64,000 nucleotides of DNA, taken from positions 7,209,122 through 7,273,121 of the forward strand of contig NC_087377.1 of the NCBI RefSeq assembly GCF_963675165.1, in the 5' to 3' direction. Under the pieces are notes generated by a model. The model ran no database searches. It saw only the letters and a program-made list of their open reading frames with translations, and was not told where the DNA came from. The stretch is from Halichondria panicea. Its lineage: Eukaryota > Porifera > Demospongiae > Suberitida > Halichondriidae. Every line of letters begins with the position of its first letter. The first letter of the stretch is position 1. Positions 34,383 through 47,000 of the stretch are shown here, piece after piece. A program made the position numbers and the translations under genes.

Positions 34383-37300
34383 CTATAAATTAGTTTTCGG
34401 GAGCACATCCTCGTACTCATGAACTGGGTCAATGCTCTCGTACTCTCCCTCTGTTGTTGCCAGAGCTTGTGTTTCATCGATCTGTGGTTTCTTTGTTTGC
34501 TCATAGGTAATGTTCCTCTTGATCTTGAGTACTGGAGCATAAGCTTCGTTAGGCTGCTCAATTCCTGGAAACGTTGAGCACCAATCAACTCTTCCATCTG
34601 CATATCAAAGTAACATAGATAGCAAGCAAGACGGAATTCATTATTTACCTTCATTTTGCATCTTCTGTCTTTTTTTTAGACCAACTACAATGCCTGCTCC
34701 AACAACAATGACTACAAGCAATAGCAGAATCACCACCACAGTTAACCCTATTATAATTATGTAGGTGTAATTTTAGGTAAACACTATTCGCTTTACCAGC
34801 TATTACTCCTGTGGCCAATGGAAATTGGGACCCAGTAACAGGTGCAGGGGGGTCGGTAGGAGACAAGGTAGATGGACCTGTACACAACACAGTAAACAGT
34901 ATGAAAATGAGCTACCAAATACACTTACTTGTTGGTGAATTGAGTTGCCTAATGAGTGATACCTTCCCGTCGAAGATGGACTGTGAGCTATTCCAAGAGT
35001 ACACTATCACATGGCCATTAGCAAAAGTGTCGCTGACAGAGAAGGTCGTTGAACTTGCAAATGAGTCAATGAGAGCAACTAAAATTCTGTCGAGAGCGAT
35101 GGTAGACTGAAACAAAACAAGACAAACGACATCAGAGTCAGCACAAGTCACTTGTGCATCTCCATTTGGCAACTTTGTGACAGAAACGCCCTCACAACTG
35201 GGAGGTTGTCCTATATATATATACAAAATGAAGTGACACTATTATATACACATGATCAGAAATACCTCCATCTCCTGAGGACACCGTAACAGATATGTCC
35301 TTGCTGTCAGCTGCTATTGAGATGGGCATTCTCGGCAGAAAATTGCGTTCAAGATCAAACGTAATCACTCTGTAGTTTCCGCTGGGAACAGCTAATATTG
35401 TGAAATTCTCACTCCTGCTATGAGGTATGGTAATCACTTTTATGCTACCAAAATCCAACTCTCCATCAGTGATACGTATCACACAGACAAGAGCTCCGGG
35501 AGAGAGGGTACCTTCAACATACTCAATGCTCACACTAATACAGTTTCCTTCAGGGCAAACGTCCACCGTCAAATTTTGAACGTCAGTTGTTCCTAAAATA
35601 AGGATAAAACATGTACATACACAATTAGCCATTATAATTATTGTTACAATAATTATTATGGCGTACGTATTGCTATATTTTGGAATATCAGTTCAACACC
35701 CCCCAGTGCAGTAAGTGTGACAGTGACGTTGGTTATTATGTCAGAGGGAAGAGGGAAACTCAGCACAGTCAGCGGGTATTGTATGATCTCAGTGATGGGA
35801 CCTGGCAGAGCATCTGAGTCTATTTGGTAATGAGTGAAGTTGCGGCAGTTAGGCACCTGCAAAACGGAGCTCTAAACATAATAATACTAATGGTAAAGTT
35901 TCAGTTACCACATCAATGAGAGTCACTATTTTCATCAACACATCTTCATTCTGGCTGATGAGTGGGGCAATGCTATCACCTGCACGTGGAAGAACACATG
36001 CAGAGCTGAGTGTAAAATATTAATTATACAAAATGTACTGTACAGTACCTGTTACTCGTGTAAAAAACCCAGGGACTGCAGGTTCACTGGATCTTCCTTC
36101 CATTCCTGACTCACTAATTGGAGTCATAATGAAGGTGAGTATATCACAGACAGTGTGGTTAGGATATCCGTAATTAAACTGTGCTTGATTTGTTTGCCCA
36201 TTTAGAGGAGGGAGTGCAACCATCTCATTGGTGCCCAGAGCAGTAAGCAAGATGTCCACACGATAGGTATCATTATTCAGAGTGAAGATATTCGTCACAG
36301 CGACAGTAAGGTGGGTTTCACTATTCACCACTTTAATAGATACACGCTCTGAGAAAAAGGCCTCATTAAATTAAGGCAACCGTGTCTATAGGTGTACTCT
36401 CTATAATATCTATTATACATGCAACTCACCAACTATCAATGTTGCATTCCTTGAGAACACTACACTAGTCACTGATGCTGCAAGACACTGAATGACACTG
36501 TTGTTGAACTGTAAGCTGGCTGGGATGGTCAGCACTGAGGGATGACCAGAAGTGCCTCCAGCTACTCTGATTTCAAATGAACTGTTAGGGCTTGTGGTCT
36601 GGATGCCACTCACAAACCAAGGGTGAGCTAGTGCTCCAGGAGACAGGCACTTAAACTCTGCCAATAATCCCTCGGCTCGTACCACTGACTCAGGCTCAAT
36701 TGTAAACTGTTGGGCTGTGTATATATATAAATTATATACGATAGACTATAATTATATTTTAGACTATAACTTTATAACTATTATATTTTAGACTATAAGG
36801 TATTAGGGAGACAGAAAGTGCCTATTATACTGTACATCATGATCACTACCTTAGATTGGGGTAAATATAGTCTTCTATTATGATAAATTTCTGTGTTACT
36901 TTCAGTTGTCCATTTAGATACAATACATCTATTTTGATATTATACGATCTAACTATCGTCTTTCTTCTAATTGCAGCGACACAATTGTGGTTTTACAGTG
37001 CATGGCGCGCACACAAATAGCTACTTTGGCACTTATACTTATTGGAGTGGTGCTAGACGTTAGAATGTAGAGTGATATCGTAGCTGTGCAACAATTAGTC
37101 GTGCTCAACAACACACTTGGGTGACACAACAGAATGGTGTGTTAGTGGTGTAAAGTAGCACACGATTTTAAGTCTAGATATTAGTAAAGTACTGAAGGTC
37201 TTTTTACTTTTTCAGATACCAGAATTAATATTTATGTTCCGCTAAGTATGTGCAAGTGAAATAAGAGTTGAAATGCTGCAAATGCGGGAAACAACTTGCT

Positions 37301-38941
37301 ATATCACTCTCAAAGGAAGCTTTATACTTTGCAAACCCAGAAATCCAGGTCCTAAAAGTATTGCTATATAGTATAGAAGCATATGTGTGATACGATCATG
37401 TAAATTATATAGCCTTTCTAACAACTCAGCCCAGTGAATACAACAACTTGACCTCATTCTTGACTTAAGCACTGGTTTGGGTACAGAAGTGACTATTCTC
37501 TGGGACATACTAGCTAACTGCTATAAATGTGCAGAAAAGTATCCATGCAGGTACGTGGAGTAATAGATATGCTTACCAGACATAATTGTATTTATTATTA
37601 GGACAAGATAACTGCAATCAAAATGTGCTGCTGTGCGCTCTTTCGTCAAAAAGGAAACATGTGATGTGCTGTCATTAACAAGTAATGTGTTGTCGTAATA
37701 ATAAAATTTATAACAATTGTTAAATAATTATTGTTATTATAAATAGTCGTTGTTATTATAGATGTGTTTTTGATTTGTGTTAAATGTACAGTCATTTCGT
37801 TGAAATTGCAATTTTAAAATCAACACCAAGCTAAATAACATAGAGCAACTACACTATAGAAGTAATCTTGCCGTCCTGAGGTTACGAGGTGCACATGCAC
37901 TGTATGCATGTGCTTATACAATCATTTTTAGTGTGCTTGAAGGCACTGTATTTATGTGCTAGATAACACACTTGCCAATGTGTTCAGCAACACACAACAG
38001 CTACGTGTTACGAAACACCTTTAGCCGTGTCAAATTTAAATAGTTATCCCAAAAGTGTGTTCCAGAACACATCATTTTTAACAGTGAAGGCTATAATGTG
38101 TCAAATGTAGAGATTATTGATTTTAGGCTGCTTTATTTTTTCTAATAATTATAATTATTATAACTATACATGTATAATTATATAAGCCCCAGCAAAATAT
38201 AATTCCATTGCAGCTGCTCAATTGGTGGAGCGCTTCTTAGGGTGGTACTGTAATTAGAAGAAAGACGGTATTGTAACATAATATATCTATATATATACAC
38301 TGGCCATAAATTGTGAGCCATGTTGTATAGCGGGAAAATTTTGCGTGTGTAAATTTTCGCTATTACCTATAGAGCCCTCAGCAGAAATATTCATGGGTTT
38401 TAATAATTATTCGCGTTTCAATCCAGGAAACCCCATGCACCCACCAAGAGCTTTGCATGTGAAATATACTGGTGCGTGGGAGATTGAGTCTCCCAGTTTA
38501 TTTTCGCGTTATCTTATTTGCCTTGAAAAACGGGAAATTTTTGCACCCCATGAAAATTTCCCGCTATACGGTATACCGTAAAACCTCAATTTAAGGTGAC
38601 CCTCTAAATAAGCGACACTTGGACATAAATATAATATATAGCACCATCTAAAATTCTTTTTTTTTGTGTACATTAAAACTTTACTTTTGCAAAGCGTAAT
38701 TAGTGTCGCTTTAAAAATCGAGTTTTTACGCTATCTTTCTTCTAATTACAGCCACAATCTCTGAATGATTATGGTAACATTACAAACACAAGGTGCATGA
38801 TGTCGGGACCTAATTGCAGAATAGCAAAATAATGCCTAGAGACCATGCATGCATATATAGCTATAACTTACCTTTTACAGCTACAGTGAATGTCCCTGCA
38901 ATTGCAAGCAGAAGGAATGTCAAACTAGTGTAATCATCCAT
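34383..38941 (-). CDS. Receptor gene C: Ig-like ectodomain, TM, tyrosine tail without YVNV
   Basis: Ten exons: 38941-38872, 36714-36430, 36348-36049, 35979-35909, 35856-35667, 35592-35266, 35210-34929, 34877-34797, 34747-34649, 34597-34383. They sum to 640 codons, phases all consistent (639 aa). Residues 1-23 signal peptide (MDDYTSLTFLLLAIAG), 24-118 Ig-like with Cys pair (EFKCL, VIQCLA), 119-218 FN3-like, 219-305 second FN3-like, 306-414 and 415-508 further modules, 509-535 stalk, TM about 538-559 (TVVVILLLLVVIVVGAGIVV) followed by KKRQK, tail 569-639. Tail tyrosines: YAPVL, YEQT, YESI, YEDVL. The protein stops at PKTNL, so the terminal YVNV of B, D and E is missing. Intron 1 (2.16 kb) carries a MITE. 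Closest to B in the ectodomain and to A' in the stalk, TM and tail end. Confidence 0.85.
38324..38571. mobile_element. CGTATAGCGGGAAATTTTC-type MITE in intron 1 of gene C
   Basis: Inverse ends TGTATAGCGGGAAAATTT and GAAAATTTCCCGCTATACGG. Same family as the MITEs after the stops of D and E, but in a different position, so an independent insertion. Confidence 0.75.
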
Positions 38942-39161
38942 CAAAGTATACTAGTACTATAGTAGATCTATAGGTGTTGTATGCCAATTAATTAAGTATT
39001 AGATCTAGTAGAAAATACAGTCTAGTTATAGTATGACTGTATAGACTCTAGTTCAGCTACAATGCAGTCACCTATATATATAAACAATGATTATGGTGTA
39101 GGGACTGGTAAAGATCACAATAATATAAGACACTATATAGATCTCATTTTTCAAATCGATA

Positions 39162-41129
39162 CATAGAGGGAAGGGATTGGAAACACAGGGATTTCACGCG
39201 GCCCATGCATGTCGCACCGGAAATAGACAGGAAGTTAATTTAATTGGGGCCAAAAGAGAGTGAACAGATAGCTAGCTACTACATACATAGACCTGAACTA
39301 GTTTCTTTGGTTGCTGTACATCAGAAAGAGACTTTTCTCTGTTGCATTAAAGAATTACACATCCTATTAAAGACCTTAACAAACCTTCAAAGAACAAGAC
39401 ATGCACCCACAAAAAAAACTATAGTACTAGGCACAGCTCATGACCATAATTATAGACTGCATACTTATATTTCTTAACATTATTGATACACACAATCACA
39501 AAGGATGCATGGAGAAATGATGATGTTACAAACATAAAACATAATTTTTGTAAGTCTGACGACGTTTAGGTAGTGGTGTCTTTCCGTCATCTGGTCACTA
39601 CACAGCTTTTGCACGACCAATCGTAATGAATAACAGTGTCCCTTCCCTCTGTCATTGGCATGCCAAACTTTTCCAAAGGATCTTGGCAGATCCTCAGATG
39701 TTCTGAGTACCCTGGGAAAGCAATTTACGGGTAAGTTTGAATTAGCATATTTCCAAAACTATGCAGGTTAGCAAGGAAAAACTTTTCTCAAGGCACATCG
39801 GGATCATTAGGCAATATGTAGACCTGAACAATAGTGATGTACAATGTATTGTTAACCAGCAACTCCCCCGCAAACAAATGTAGACCTACTTACGAATTCT
39901 TCTTTTCACACTTTTATGTTAATATTAAAAAATAAACAGCCTAATTCTCAACTTAGCTATGGCATATTTCAATGCTTCCTCTACACTGTGATCACTCTCA
40001 AGCAACCATGGCTACTTCCTAGCTCAAAATATCCCCCACAAAGTTTCATACCTTCAAATTCCCAGCTAAATACATGTAAAATCAGAGATACAAAAGAAAG
40101 GGGATTGGAAACGAAATTTTTACGAAATTTTTGCGTGAAGCATTCCGCGTTATAGGGCGTGGCTAAAACTACAAAGGATTATATTTATAGTCAGCATGCT
40201 CATTACCAGTCTTGACTGCTCTACAATGTGCTGTACATAGAAACAGTGAAATTGATCATTTTTAATGTTGATTTTTCTAAAAAGTAAAGAGAATTTAGCT
40301 CTAAAAAGTCGACTAAGCCATGCAGCCACTATTACTAGACAAATAAATGCTATGCAAGAAGAAATAGCCTTTACTATGAAGTCGTAGGAGGGACAGGCCC
40401 GTGGTGTGTCTAAAAGTATACTAAAGCAGTTTGAAGGACTATACTGCAAACGTTTATGAACAGTACAGCTTATTTATAGCATGAAGCCATTCTATGTAGC
40501 ACTTAGATACATAATAACCAAGTCAAGCAATGTCCTTTGCTGTTTTGACTTCACAGGAGGGACAGAGAAAAGTTGACATAGAGTAATTCAACCTAAACTC
40601 AAAAAAATTGGAAACAGAGTAAAGACAACGGACTTAGAGCTTGTCAGTGGTATAAGCTTACTTCTCTCAAGTGACAAGTATCTCCCAGGCCCTGAGTGAT
40701 CTCTAGTGGATAGGAGAGCTAGAAACCAGGGATACAAAACTTTTCCATGTAATTATTTGCGAGCGCAATAATTACACGGAGTGCTTCACCGGATGTCAGT
40801 CCTTTTACATAGGGCGTGGGCGGTCGTTTCCAATCCCCTTTCTTTTGTATCTCTGGTAAAATAGTGCTACATGGACCTCTGATGATCAAATAAATTAGGT
40901 AAATGATGTAAACCATACATTTACTATGGATAATGTACATACAGACTAGCTCTGCCAGTGCTTACTGCAGTTTTCTTCAGTTTCTTCTCCTCTGTCTTTA
41001 ACTTTGCAGCTGGCTCGCAATCAATCGCAATCATCACTTGCGGAATGCAACACGCATGGTGTCAGAATTCTCTAGGGCAATACATTGGTCACCTGAGATG
41101 TTTCCAATCCCTTCCCTCTACTATCTATG
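39162..41129. mobile_element. Composite TIR element, copy 2
   Basis: Matches copy 1 (8857-11614) in the interior from CACAGGGATTTCACGCGGCC to the right end CCCTCTACTATCTATG. The left end lost a few bases (CATAGAGGG). A hAT-like element (40083-40855) is inserted in it. No transposase was recognised. Confidence 0.75.
40083..40855. mobile_element. hAT-like element nested in copy 2, 7-base TSD
   Basis: Inverse ends CAGAGATACAAAAGAAAGGG and CCCTTTCTTTTGTATCTCTG (nearly exact). GTAAAAT is duplicated at 40076-40082 and 40856-40862, and copy 1 shows the empty site at about 10563. The 773-bp interior has a minus frame near 40150-40449 of no recognised family. Confidence 0.82.
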
Positions 41130-41357
41130 ATACAATCATACAACTGTGTAGCCTCGAGACCAGCCGTTCGTTATCTGAAAGAACGCCTGGTCAAGTTCCA
41201 ATGTAGCCTCGATCCCAGGCCGATCCGTCTCTAATTGAACGCTAGGTCGCCTCCTCGGCCTGGTATTGATTGTATCTGGGCGTGTATCTGGGCGTGACTT
41301 CGTTATTATTATTAAGTCCATGTGGTCAAAATTTTTAATGAAAATTGAATAAAATTA

Positions 41358-41716
41358 ATGGCTTCTAAGTTTGTTCTTTGTAGGTTATGTTGCAGCACTG
41401 ATGCCATACAAAACAGAAGATATAAACATTTGTTCAGCAGTAAGGCTCTCAAAGAAGATATTCCAGGGAGGCTCAGTCTTGCATTGGATCTGCCTGTTAG
41501 TGATTCAGATGGCCTGTCAAAGATTGTCCGTCTTTCTTGTATCAAGAAGATAGAGTCCATAGAGGTGTTCAGGCTCCTGGCCAGACGTAGCTACCAGAAA
41601 CAAGTGTCCAAAGAGCAGCTCCCTAGTAGTCCAGTAAGATCAGCCCCTAAGAAAAGGACTAAGGACACGAGTGGTTCCGACGCATCTCCTTTCACTGTGA
41701 GCTCGCGTCCAACAGC
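41358..41716 (+). pseudogene. ZAD-like zinc-finger N-terminal fragment
   Basis: ATG at 41358 (MASKFVLCRLCC). The first about 80 residues have a CRLC pair, then DIPGRLSLALDLPVSDSDGL and a CIKKIESIEVFRLLARRSYQ helix-like end. This is the layout of ZAD-type DNA-binding modules, but the second Cys pair is incomplete (VRLSC). A basic Ser-rich linker follows (SAPKKRTKDTSG). Past about 41716 the frame is merely the complement of the helicase fragment. No C2H2 fingers follow. Probably captured and non-functional. Confidence 0.5.
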
Positions 41717-42433
41717 ACACCCAGTCATTTCGAGAACCTCCACAATCACATTCCTCATAACATCTGTCACAGTAGCCGTTGCAGCCAACATTGGAGCACC
41801 AAGAGGGGCAAATGCTCTAAGCTCACCTAGGTGTGCATAGGCAGGACGAAAGTCAGAGCTCCTACAGAACATACATAATAATCACAACGGGAGTTATTAA
41901 TAACTTACCACTTGTAAACACAGTGTGCTTCGTCCACAGCTATTGCCACTAAAGAGGAATTGAGTGGAGGCTCTAGTAATAGCATCCTCCAACGATAGAT
42001 AGTCTTCAACAACAGCCTCTGGGGCAGTGAACAGCAGACAGTACTTTCCATCCGACACATCTTTGTTAGTGGCAACAAGACTTCTGTCGATTCCCTTATT
42101 ACTACTGAGGATGGCAGCAGAAACACCTCCAGTGTTCAGACTCCTGACCTGGTCAATCATGAGAGACACAAGGGGAGAGATGACAAAAACTACACTTCTG
42201 GCAACAAGAGGACCCTTAGTCCTACCAAGCTTGTAGTCCATCAAGAAGGGTAGCAATTGATAGCACAGAGACTTGCCATACCCAGTTGGGAACCACACAA
42301 AAACGTCCCTTCCTTCTGACAGGAGCTTGAGAGCACGGACCTGCTGTTCCTTGAGGATCAGTCCTTCTTGCTTCACACAAGACAGTGCATATGCTAATGC
42401 TTCTTGGATATCAAAAGACGTTGAAATTGCCAT
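41717..42433 (-). pseudogene. RecQ-like DNA helicase N-terminal fragment, frameshifted
   Basis: Starts at 42433 (MAISTSFDIQEAL). Seen: a Q-motif-like LKEQQ region, Walker A in FPTGYGKSLCYQ, motif Ia region VISPLVSLMIDQV, then the DEAH box (AIAVDEAHCVYKW) one frame over, so a single-base indel lies near 41975-42000. A GT-AG intron (41908 to 41862) joins to DFRPAYAHLGELR and motif III (AATATVT). Homology ends near 41720, before helicase motifs IV-VI. It unwinds nothing as it stands. Known RecQ proteins are 3'-5' DNA helicases; this piece has only about half of domain 1A. Confidence 0.75.
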
Positions 42434-43263
42434 AGTATAGAGTAGAAGAGGGTATTATGAGATGGAACCAATTATGAGACAGCTGTTTAAAACAGGAGTG
42501 CTTCAGCTATTTTGTCTGCAGTTAATAGCACTACCACTCTAGTATTTTTTCTAAAAGAAATTTGGAGTTGTATGCTTGTGTTGACAGAGATACCACAATA
42601 GTTTGTTTAAGTACAGAATTTAATTGGAAAAAACATTTTTAATTGACCAAATTTAAGTGGGTGCCAAATGTTTGTAGTAAATTTCACTAGGTATCAGTTA
42701 AAACAGGAGTAACTGTTTTTATAGGCAAAATAATCACTATATTTTAATATCAAAAAGTTCCAGATATGTTAGAACAGCCAATTAGCGTTAAAATTAATTA
42801 ATTGCAATGGTGTCTCGTAAATACCCCCCCTGTCTCATAATACCCAAACCACTTTGAACACTAAAATGCTAGCATTAGCTGCAAACAAAGCACTGTCACT
42901 AATTTTTTTGCTTACATGCAAAGCATATTGACCATAATAGTTAGTGAACAGGCTATTTAGCTCCCTCAAGATTACTGCAAGACAGGGGGGTCAGACACAT
43001 TTAGAGGTCTCATAATACCCCCTTGTACTCTAGTAGCTAGCTAGCTTTACGGAGCTATTTATGAGATTACAATTACTTTTACGGAGTAGGTGCTCATACA
43101 TACACGTACACCATTAGTGTTAAGTCGCTCAGGAATTCGCTCTTTTTTAGCGAATACCTGAGCGAGGTGGAGCCAATAAGAGCACGCCCAGATACAATCA
43201 ATACCAGGCCGAGGAGGCGACCTAGCGTTCAATTGGAGACGGATCGGCCTGGGGTCGAGGCTA

Positions 43264-43694
43264 GTTCCAATGTAGCACTCGTCCAGCTGAGTCAGCGTTT
43301 TATAGTATGATATTCATGGGTAATACATCTTGGGCGGACCTTGTGTGGGCAATTACCGGTGTAGAAGCGATATGGGGCTCCCCCCCCATTTCAGGGCCCC
43401 CCGGGTCCTAAAACGCTAGCGATTGGGGCCCCCCAACGGCCCTATTTCACTAGCGCTTTGAGGCCCCTCCAGCGATATGGGGCCCCCACTTATAACTTGC
43501 AGTGTAGATGGTATCTATGCTTGTAGCCTCAGCCTCATGGTCTAAGTAAATCTAGATGTCCCTTGCTGACTAGATCTTGCACAGTACTTACTCATAATTA
43601 GCTCTCTTGCTGACTAAGTTTAATAACACCATGACTTGCAGGTGGTATTGGCTAATGTTAGGCTAGCTACCAGAGCAGGAACGTGTAGATCTAT
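43264..43694. other. Intergenic, left of assembly gap
   Basis: Contains C- and G-rich GGGGCCCC(CC)-type blocks at 43370-43490 in direct repeats (GCGATATGGGGC twice). No gene. Confidence 0.5.
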
Positions 43695-43894
43695 NNNNNN
43701 NNNNNNNNNNNNNNNNNNNNNNNNNNNNNNNNNNNNNNNNNNNNNNNNNNNNNNNNNNNNNNNNNNNNNNNNNNNNNNNNNNNNNNNNNNNNNNNNNNNN
43801 NNNNNNNNNNNNNNNNNNNNNNNNNNNNNNNNNNNNNNNNNNNNNNNNNNNNNNNNNNNNNNNNNNNNNNNNNNNNNNNNNNNNNNNNNNNNNN
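43695..43894. other. Assembly gap, 200 N
   Basis: Exactly 200 unknown bases. It lies at the turn between the minus-strand and plus-strand receptor genes, so the inverted layout is not proven by contiguous sequence here. Confidence 0.99.
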
Positions 43895-44090
43895 TTATAG
43901 GTGCCTGGCGAAGATGGGTTACTTACTCTACTGTCGTACAGTAAAGGTGAGTGATCTGAAGGGGGGTATGTGGGTGTAGGTTGTGTCTAGCTGTTGCCAT
44001 GCATAGATATGGCTAGATCTAGTCTAGACTGATCTATCAGGTATTAAACTGATGTAGTCTATTAAATTTTCCACATAGCTTCATGCTCTG

Positions 44091-47000
44091 ATGGACAAGA
44101 GTTTGACATCTTTCACTTTTCTTTTCATGGCAGGGTCATTCATCATAGCTGTAACAGGTAAGGCTGTTATGTTACATTGGCAGTACACATTAATTTCAGA
44201 ATACTGCTGCATACAAAAATTAATAATGTTGCCACAAGAACACTATTCTACATGTAGATCGTATACCAAGGTTCGAGTGCCTTAGTTATAGTCAATTGCG
44301 AATGACATTGTATAAGCCTGGATACTATTGGGAATAGAACGTGCAGCATGCTAATATGTATGCTCCTTGCGAGTAAAATCACTCTTTCCTTTGCAACCGC
44401 TATATACATAACTATATATGCAGCCAGAGATTGTGACTCATAATTATAGTCAAGCATGTGATGCTCCTCTGCATGAGTACCACCACTATTGGCACACTTT
44501 TGGATCCATTTTCAGTTAGTTACTGCTAGGGTACCGTCTTATAGTTTTTGTCAGTGTGTGTGTGTGTGAGCCTATACTGAATTATTATCTCCCCAGAATC
44601 TCGACCCTGGAATATAATACATGTACAGGGTTTTGCAGAATCTTTACAATATCCCAAAAAAGCGTTTTGCGTTGAGCGTTCCTTATAAGGTTGTCTGTGG
44701 TCAACCATAAAGTCGTACATCTTAGTCAGCATGTCAACAATGCACTATTCTACAAACAGTTGATGGATCAACTTGAAGATTCTCAGCAACACTTTGATAA
44801 GACATGCAGTCCAAGCAGCTCTGTCTGATGCACTATTCTCCATCTAATAATACCGCTTTTTTCACAAGAAAAAGCCTTTTTGTTTTTGAATTTTGCTTCC
44901 TAAGCAGACTTGGCATTTCACCACAATGTTTATGACACCACAATGTGTAAAGATTAGATATCCATATAAGGAACGCTCTACACCCTCTATTTCCAGAGGA
45001 GGCTGGACACATGTCATCTGTAGTCATCCGTTAGTCATTAACAGTCATCAATAATCCCATGAATACGCTTAAAATCGATCCTTTTCGATCCTGCTGAGTC
45101 AGCATTTTACCTAACTCTTCCATTCTTGCTTGTCTATCTCTCTTGTATTATATCTCCTGTTAGTTAATGAGTTGTAGTAGTTTAACAATATGATTGCTAT
45201 ACCTGCTACATCAAGACAGGAGTAAAAAAACAAAGGCAAGTGCAGCAACAACTTGATGTTTGTGATTAATCTAAGTTTCTGGCTCATTGCTTCTAGTATG
45301 ACTATGCTACTCAGTTTCTAGTTTCACTGGGTATTTTTAGCATCATTTACTACTAGTATGGAGTACTAAAATCGCTTGCAGGCTTTTGACTTGGCTGAAT
45401 AGCTACTGTTCTCTGCAAGTTTCCGTATATCTCTCCATGCACACACATTTCCTCCGTAAAACATTATGACGCGTGTCCAACCTCCTCTGCTCTATTTCAA
45501 AGATTCTGCAAAACCCTGTAGATCTGCACATATAAATTGTGTGCTACCAAATTACTGGTGTGCATTGTACTTTTTGAATAAACTACTGAAACACAGTTTA
45601 CATGACTGTATTATTTTGTTACTAATTTTGACAGTGACATCTAATTGACCTGATTTATAATAATTATGATTTTATAATTATTCTCGAGTACAGTAACCCA
45701 TAACGACGTCTGCGTGCTAATACTTTCTCACAGCTCAGTTCACAGTACAGCCAGTGTCAGTGGAGAGAGCCGAGGGACTGGAGGCTGTGTTCAATTGTCG
45801 GTATCAAGTAGAGGGATTTACTGATAATTATTTCTGGTATATGAACAATGTCGTAGTGGGACCAGATACAGAAACTGTTAGAACACGTCCACCTTCATCC
45901 CCTGCTGGTGGACTAGCTACACTGATAATCTTGGCCACTCCACAGCACAACAACTCTGTTGTGTATTGTAGTGCTGTTATCATAAATGGCACTGGTATTA
46001 CTTTAGCAGATTCATCCACAGCATCTCTAGTTGTTCGTGGTGAGTCAATATCTTGATTGTTCCAGCATTATTATTTTCTTTTTCCTTATTACATTAGAGA
46101 CGGTCCTCACTCACTTTATTGTTGCACCGAATACCATTACCGTGATGTGGAATGCTCTACCTCTCACTGAGTATTGTGTGGACATCACCAGGACAACTCT
46201 GGACTCAACTGAAACAGTGGTTCTTGATTCTCTGTGTGGATTCACTAATGAGTACATCTACATGTACTCTGATAACAGTGTGTGTGCCAGATTCACTGTG
46301 ACTCCTACTGATGGAGAGATGAGGGGAACAACCAGTGAATTATGTACCGGGTTATTTACGAGAGTAGAAGGTGTGTTTATACCATAATAATAGTATTACA
46401 CTTCTATGATATTATGCAGGTGGAGAACAACATCGTATTCTTGAAACTAAAAGGAATAAATTAGTCAAATTTAGGGCAACTGTGAGTGATTCAATTTTAG
46501 TTGTTCGTTTTGTTGTTAAGAATGCATTTTAGTTCGTTTGAGTTCTCTCATAAAATTCTAGGTTCCAAGTTGTACAAAGTTCACTCGGTATCGTGTGGAC
46601 TCTGACCTATTGACTCCCTCCATCGACCGTTCAATCACGGACCCTTTTCTGTTTGATGGCTCACTCAGTTTCTCCCTCCCCACTGACAAGATGACAGAAT
46701 ACAGTGTCACACTGACTGATGAGAATGGAATAGATTTCGTGTTTGAGAACATTCCAATCAGTGAGTTCAATGATGCGTGTTCATTTTGCTAATTCTTTTT
46801 TCCCTAGGTACTTTTGACGTTCAAGACCTCCTAGTATCTGAATGTCCTGGTAGTGGTGGTATTTGTGTGAGCATTGTGTATGTTGAAGGTACTCTCTCTC
46901 CCGGAGCTCTCGTCTGTGCAATTCGTATCATTGATGGAGTGTTTGATTTTGCTAACATGAAACTGGTTACCATCCCTCGGAATTCTATTGAAAATTTCAC

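Larger units (their letters stand above)
41204..43263. mobile_element. 2.06-kb Mutator-like TIR element carrying gene fragments
   Basis: About 83-bp inverse ends start TAGCCTCGATCCCAGGCC, with GTTCCAATG duplicated on both sides (41195-41203, 43264-43272). Inside are a plus-strand ZAD-like fragment and a minus-strand RecQ-like helicase fragment, head to head, and about 750 bp without coding sequence. No MULE transposase was seen. The arrangement resembles gene-capturing Pack-MULEs, which is an inference from TSD length and content. Confidence 0.8.

Noticed and set aside
40150..40449. 99-codon minus frame as transposase of the nested hAT-like element
   Set aside because: No BED finger, no catalytic or dimerisation motifs, too short.
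43636..43944. Frame crossing the N gap
   Set aside because: Mostly unknown bases.
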